Source: Zoogloeaceae bacterium
GTDB lineage: Bacteria; Pseudomonadota; Gammaproteobacteria; Burkholderiales; Rhodocyclaceae
Direction of reading: 5' to 3'
Assembly: GCA_015657735.1 (NCBI GenBank)
Contig: SSSX01000090.1
Span: 1 to 24,259 of the forward strand
DNA: 24,259 bases
The translations under genes were made by a program, and so were the position numbers. Shown here one piece after another: positions 22,908 to 24,259 of the stretch. Position 1 is the stretch's first letter. Every line of letters starts with the position of its first letter. The notes below the pieces were generated by a model. The model did not search any database. It had not been told where the DNA came from and saw only the letters and a list, made by a program, of their open reading frames with translations.

Positions 22908-23068
22908 TGGCCGCCCCCCGCACCAAGCCCCTCGCGCCACGCCAGCCCCGCCGCCGGGCCTCATGGCCCGCATGCGACGCCGCAAAGGCCCCGCTCGCCG
23001 CCGCCGGCCTGCCCCCCGAAAAGTATGCCCGGGCCGTCCGCCGCCTGGCCCGCCGGCTGGGGATCTGA
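22907..23068 (+). CDS. Small basic protein, 53 residues
   Basis: This short frame begins at the ATG of TGATG overlapping the previous stop and ends 1 base before the replication gene's ATG, so it is tightly packed in the operon, which supports its being real. The product is very basic, with an N-terminal Pro/Arg-rich part (A-P-R-T-K-P-L-A-P-R-Q-P-R-R-R) and a helical end (PPEKYARAVRRLARRLGI). The function is unknown. The basic tail suggests nucleic acid or protein binding. The frame stays intact despite the high GC content, which weakens but does not remove the chance of a spurious ORF. Confidence 0.6.
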   Translation: MAAPRTKPLAPRQPRRRASWPACDAAKAPLAAAGLPPEKYARAVRRLARRLGI

Positions 23069-23069
23069 A

Positions 23070-23933
23070 ATGGCCCGCTATCGAAAGATCGAGGTCCGCA
23101 CCTGGTCGGACGAAAAATTCCGTGCGCTATCGCCCGTGCAGCCCAGCGGGCAAGGCCTGTGGTTCTTTTTGCTGACCGGCCCCCACACTGGCCCGATTCC
23201 CGGGCTCTTCCGGGCTGGCCGGGCGGCAATGGCTGAGGAACTGGGCTGGTCGCCGGAGACCTTCGACGAAGCCTTTCGGGAAGTCTCTGAACAAGGCATG
23301 GCGAAAGCTGATTTCGTCGCCCGCCTCATGTGGTTACCAAACGCAATCAAACACAACAAACCTGAGTCTCCAAACGTGGTGAAGAGCTGGGCGCCGGAGT
23401 TTGATCTGCTCCCTGAATGTCCCTTGAAGCTTGAAGCCCTGGAGGCAATCAAGGCTTTCGTTTGTGCCTTGGGGCCTGGATTTTCCGGTGCGTTCATAGG
23501 CGCTTTCGAGTCGCACGGGGAGTCTTCCGGTAAGGCTTCAGGAAAGCCTTCGTGGAAGCCTTCCGGTAAGACTATACGTAATCAGGAACAGGAACAGGAA
23601 CAGGAACAGGAGTCGTTAGGGGACGAGCCCCACAACGACTGCGCTCGACGAAAGCAATCCAAGGGCTCACGACTTCCTGCCGACTGGATACTGCCGAAAC
23701 CCTGGGGGGAATGGGCAGTCGCCGAAGTCCCGAGCTGGACGCCCGACCAAATCCGGAAGGTCGCCGAAAAATTCCGCGATTACTGGATCGCCAAGCCCGG
23801 ACGCGAGGCGATCAAAGCCGATTGGCTGGCCACCTGGCGGAACTGGGTGCGCCGGGAGGCAGAGCGCATCAGCACACCCCCGGCACGTAGCCTGCCCACC
23901 GGGGCGCCCGATCCTTTTCGGGGGGCCCTGTGA
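23070..23933 (+). CDS. Phage-type replication initiation protein (O/DnaT-like)
   Basis: The 287-residue protein has an N-terminal domain (1-125: ARYRKIEVRTWSDEKFRAL, GLWFFLLTGPHTGPIPGLF, AMAEELGWSPETFDEAF) of the winged-helix type seen in phage replication organisers. A low-complexity linker (about 150-182) has four S-x-K-type tetrapeptides and a QE run. The C-terminal domain has LPADWILPKPWGEWA, EKFRDYWIAKPGREA and KADWLATWRNWVRRE, typical of phage/DnaT-like helicase-loading proteins. ATG 23070 is preferred over upstream in-frame codons, which overlap the 53-residue gene. Its stop overlaps the next start (TGATG). The linker DNA is itself repetitive and may be the origin. It probably recruits the host helicase (inference). 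Confidence 0.8.
   Translation: MARYRKIEVRTWSDEKFRALSPVQPSGQGLWFFLLTGPHTGPIPGLFRAGRAAMAEELGWSPETFDEAFREVSEQGMAKADFVARLMWLPNAIKHNKPESPNVVKSWAPEFDLLPECPLKLEALEAIKAFVCALGPGFSGAFIGAFESHGESSGKASGKPSWKPSGKTIRNQEQEQEQEQESLGDEPHNDCARRKQSKGSRLPADWILPKPWGEWAVAEVPSWTPDQIRKVAEKFRDYWIAKPGREAIKADWLATWRNWVRREAERISTPPARSLPTGAPDPFRGAL
23524..23612 (+). repeat. Four 12-bp iterons and five hexamers inside the replication gene (candidate origin)
   Basis: Repeats at exact 12-base spacing start at 23524 (CTTCCGGTAAGG), 23536 (CTTCAGGAAAGC), 23548 (CTTCGTGGAAGC) and 23560 (CTTCCGGTAAGA). After an ACTATACGTAAT stretch come five CAGGAA/CAGGAG hexamers (23583-23612). The arrangement resembles the lambda origin inside gene O. 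The same DNA encodes the S-G-K-A/S-G-K-P/S-W-K-P/S-G-K-T and (QE)5 linker. Confidence 0.6.
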
Positions 23934-24259
23934 TGCAGCTGCAGGCATTGTCGCCACTCGCCGACATGCGCATGGCCGGCGAGAAACCCGTCGGTTCGGC
24001 GTGGCTCTACGTGGGCGACGAATGGCAGCCGGTGCGGTGGTGGATCTGGCGAGGCGCCACCGCCGAGGCCGTCGTACCGACTGACGCACCGATGGAGCGT
24101 TTGGACCTGCGCCCGCTGGTCGGCCTCCGCGTCATCGTGCTGGCCCCGGCCTACACACGCCCGCTGCTGCGCCTGTTGAACCGCCTGAAGGACTACGCCC
24201 TGAGCGTGGATTGCTTCGTCCTCGACTGGCTGCCGGACGACTTGGGGATGCGCTGGGAA
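23933..24259 (+). CDS. Hypothetical element protein, 3' end outside window
   Basis: The frame begins at the ATG of TGATG overlapping the replication gene's stop and stays open for all 109 codons to the window edge, so it is the next gene in the same operon. The visible part reads MQLQALSPLADMRMAGEKP, then WLYVGDEWQPVRWWIWRG, VGLRVIVLAPAYTRPLLRLLN and CFVLDWLPDDLGMRW. Two runs of hydrophobic residues look like buried beta strands rather than membrane spans. I do not recognise the family. Codon use is high-GC and gene-like, and the start is well coupled, so a real gene is likely. Confidence 0.65.
   Translation, partial: MQLQALSPLADMRMAGEKPVGSAWLYVGDEWQPVRWWIWRGATAEAVVPTDAPMERLDLRPLVGLRVIVLAPAYTRPLLRLLNRLKDYALSVDCFVLDWLPDDLGMRWE

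Larger units (their letters stand above)
18858..24259. mobile_element. Integrated element, prophage or phage satellite (left part only)
   Basis: The element begins at the tRNA half and includes a tyrosine integrase, a toxin-antitoxin pair, two unknown genes and a phage-type early/replication operon, and continues past the window. Every gene in it reads rightward. The mean base composition and short coupled genes differ from the core genes, most clearly the AT-richer gene at 21293. A replication protein with a DnaT-like C terminus argues for a phage or satellite over an ICE. No capsid, tail, relaxase or CI-like repressor gene is seen here, so the class is not settled. Confidence 0.8.

Noticed and set aside
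23583..23612. CAGGAA tandem hexamers as a CRISPR array
   Set aside because: The units are 6 bases with no spacers and lie in frame inside a coding gene.

Overview
The window is high-GC bacterial DNA. Its gene content and order point to a betaproteobacterium, most likely Rhodocyclales (Azoarcus/Thauera/Zoogloea-like). Supporting signs are coq7 followed by an OsmC-family gene, rplM-rpsI, argC and erpA in that order; proS divergent from rppH; nudJ directly before mnmA; and a CNP1-like exported protein. The genus is inferred from sequence feel and synteny only, because no database search was possible.

Positions 1-18857 are core chromosome. In order they hold: the 3' end of murI; a PduO-type cobalamin adenosyltransferase divergent from alaS; a block read leftward (LapA-domain membrane protein, AlgC-type phosphomannomutase/phosphoglucomutase, YheT-type hydrolase coupled to a SnoaL-like protein, zinc-finger protein, ilvE); nudJ and mnmA read rightward; proS plus a lytic transglycosylase read leftward; rppH, a CBS-domain protein, a CNP1-like protein and coq7 read rightward; an OsmC-like gene read leftward; then rplM, rpsI, argC and erpA read rightward. 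Strong intrinsic terminators close most transcription units. A gene-free stretch of about 500 bases before rplM holds a candidate small RNA with two CTCCTCC motifs. The erpA promoter region holds a close match to an IscR type 1 site.

From 18858 to the end is the left part of an integrated element, most simply a prophage or phage satellite. It begins at a 3' tRNA half with a CAT anticodon (attL) on the minus strand. Next come a DUF4102-type tyrosine integrase, a HigB/HigA-like toxin-antitoxin pair, two unrecognised genes, and a tightly coupled early operon (small HTH protein, 53-residue protein, phage-type replication protein, and an open-ended gene). Its right end lies outside the window. No structural phage gene and no CI-like repressor is visible in the part seen.

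The most interesting non-coding structures are in this element: (i) four 12-bp phased repeats followed by five CAGGAA hexamers inside the replication gene, laid out like the lambda origin inside gene O; (ii) a second set of 12-bp tandem repeats plus a palindrome in front of the early operon; (iii) repeated GGAGCAA motifs that can hide the integrase ribosome binding site; (iv) a 9-bp inverted repeat that includes the start codon of the HTH gene.
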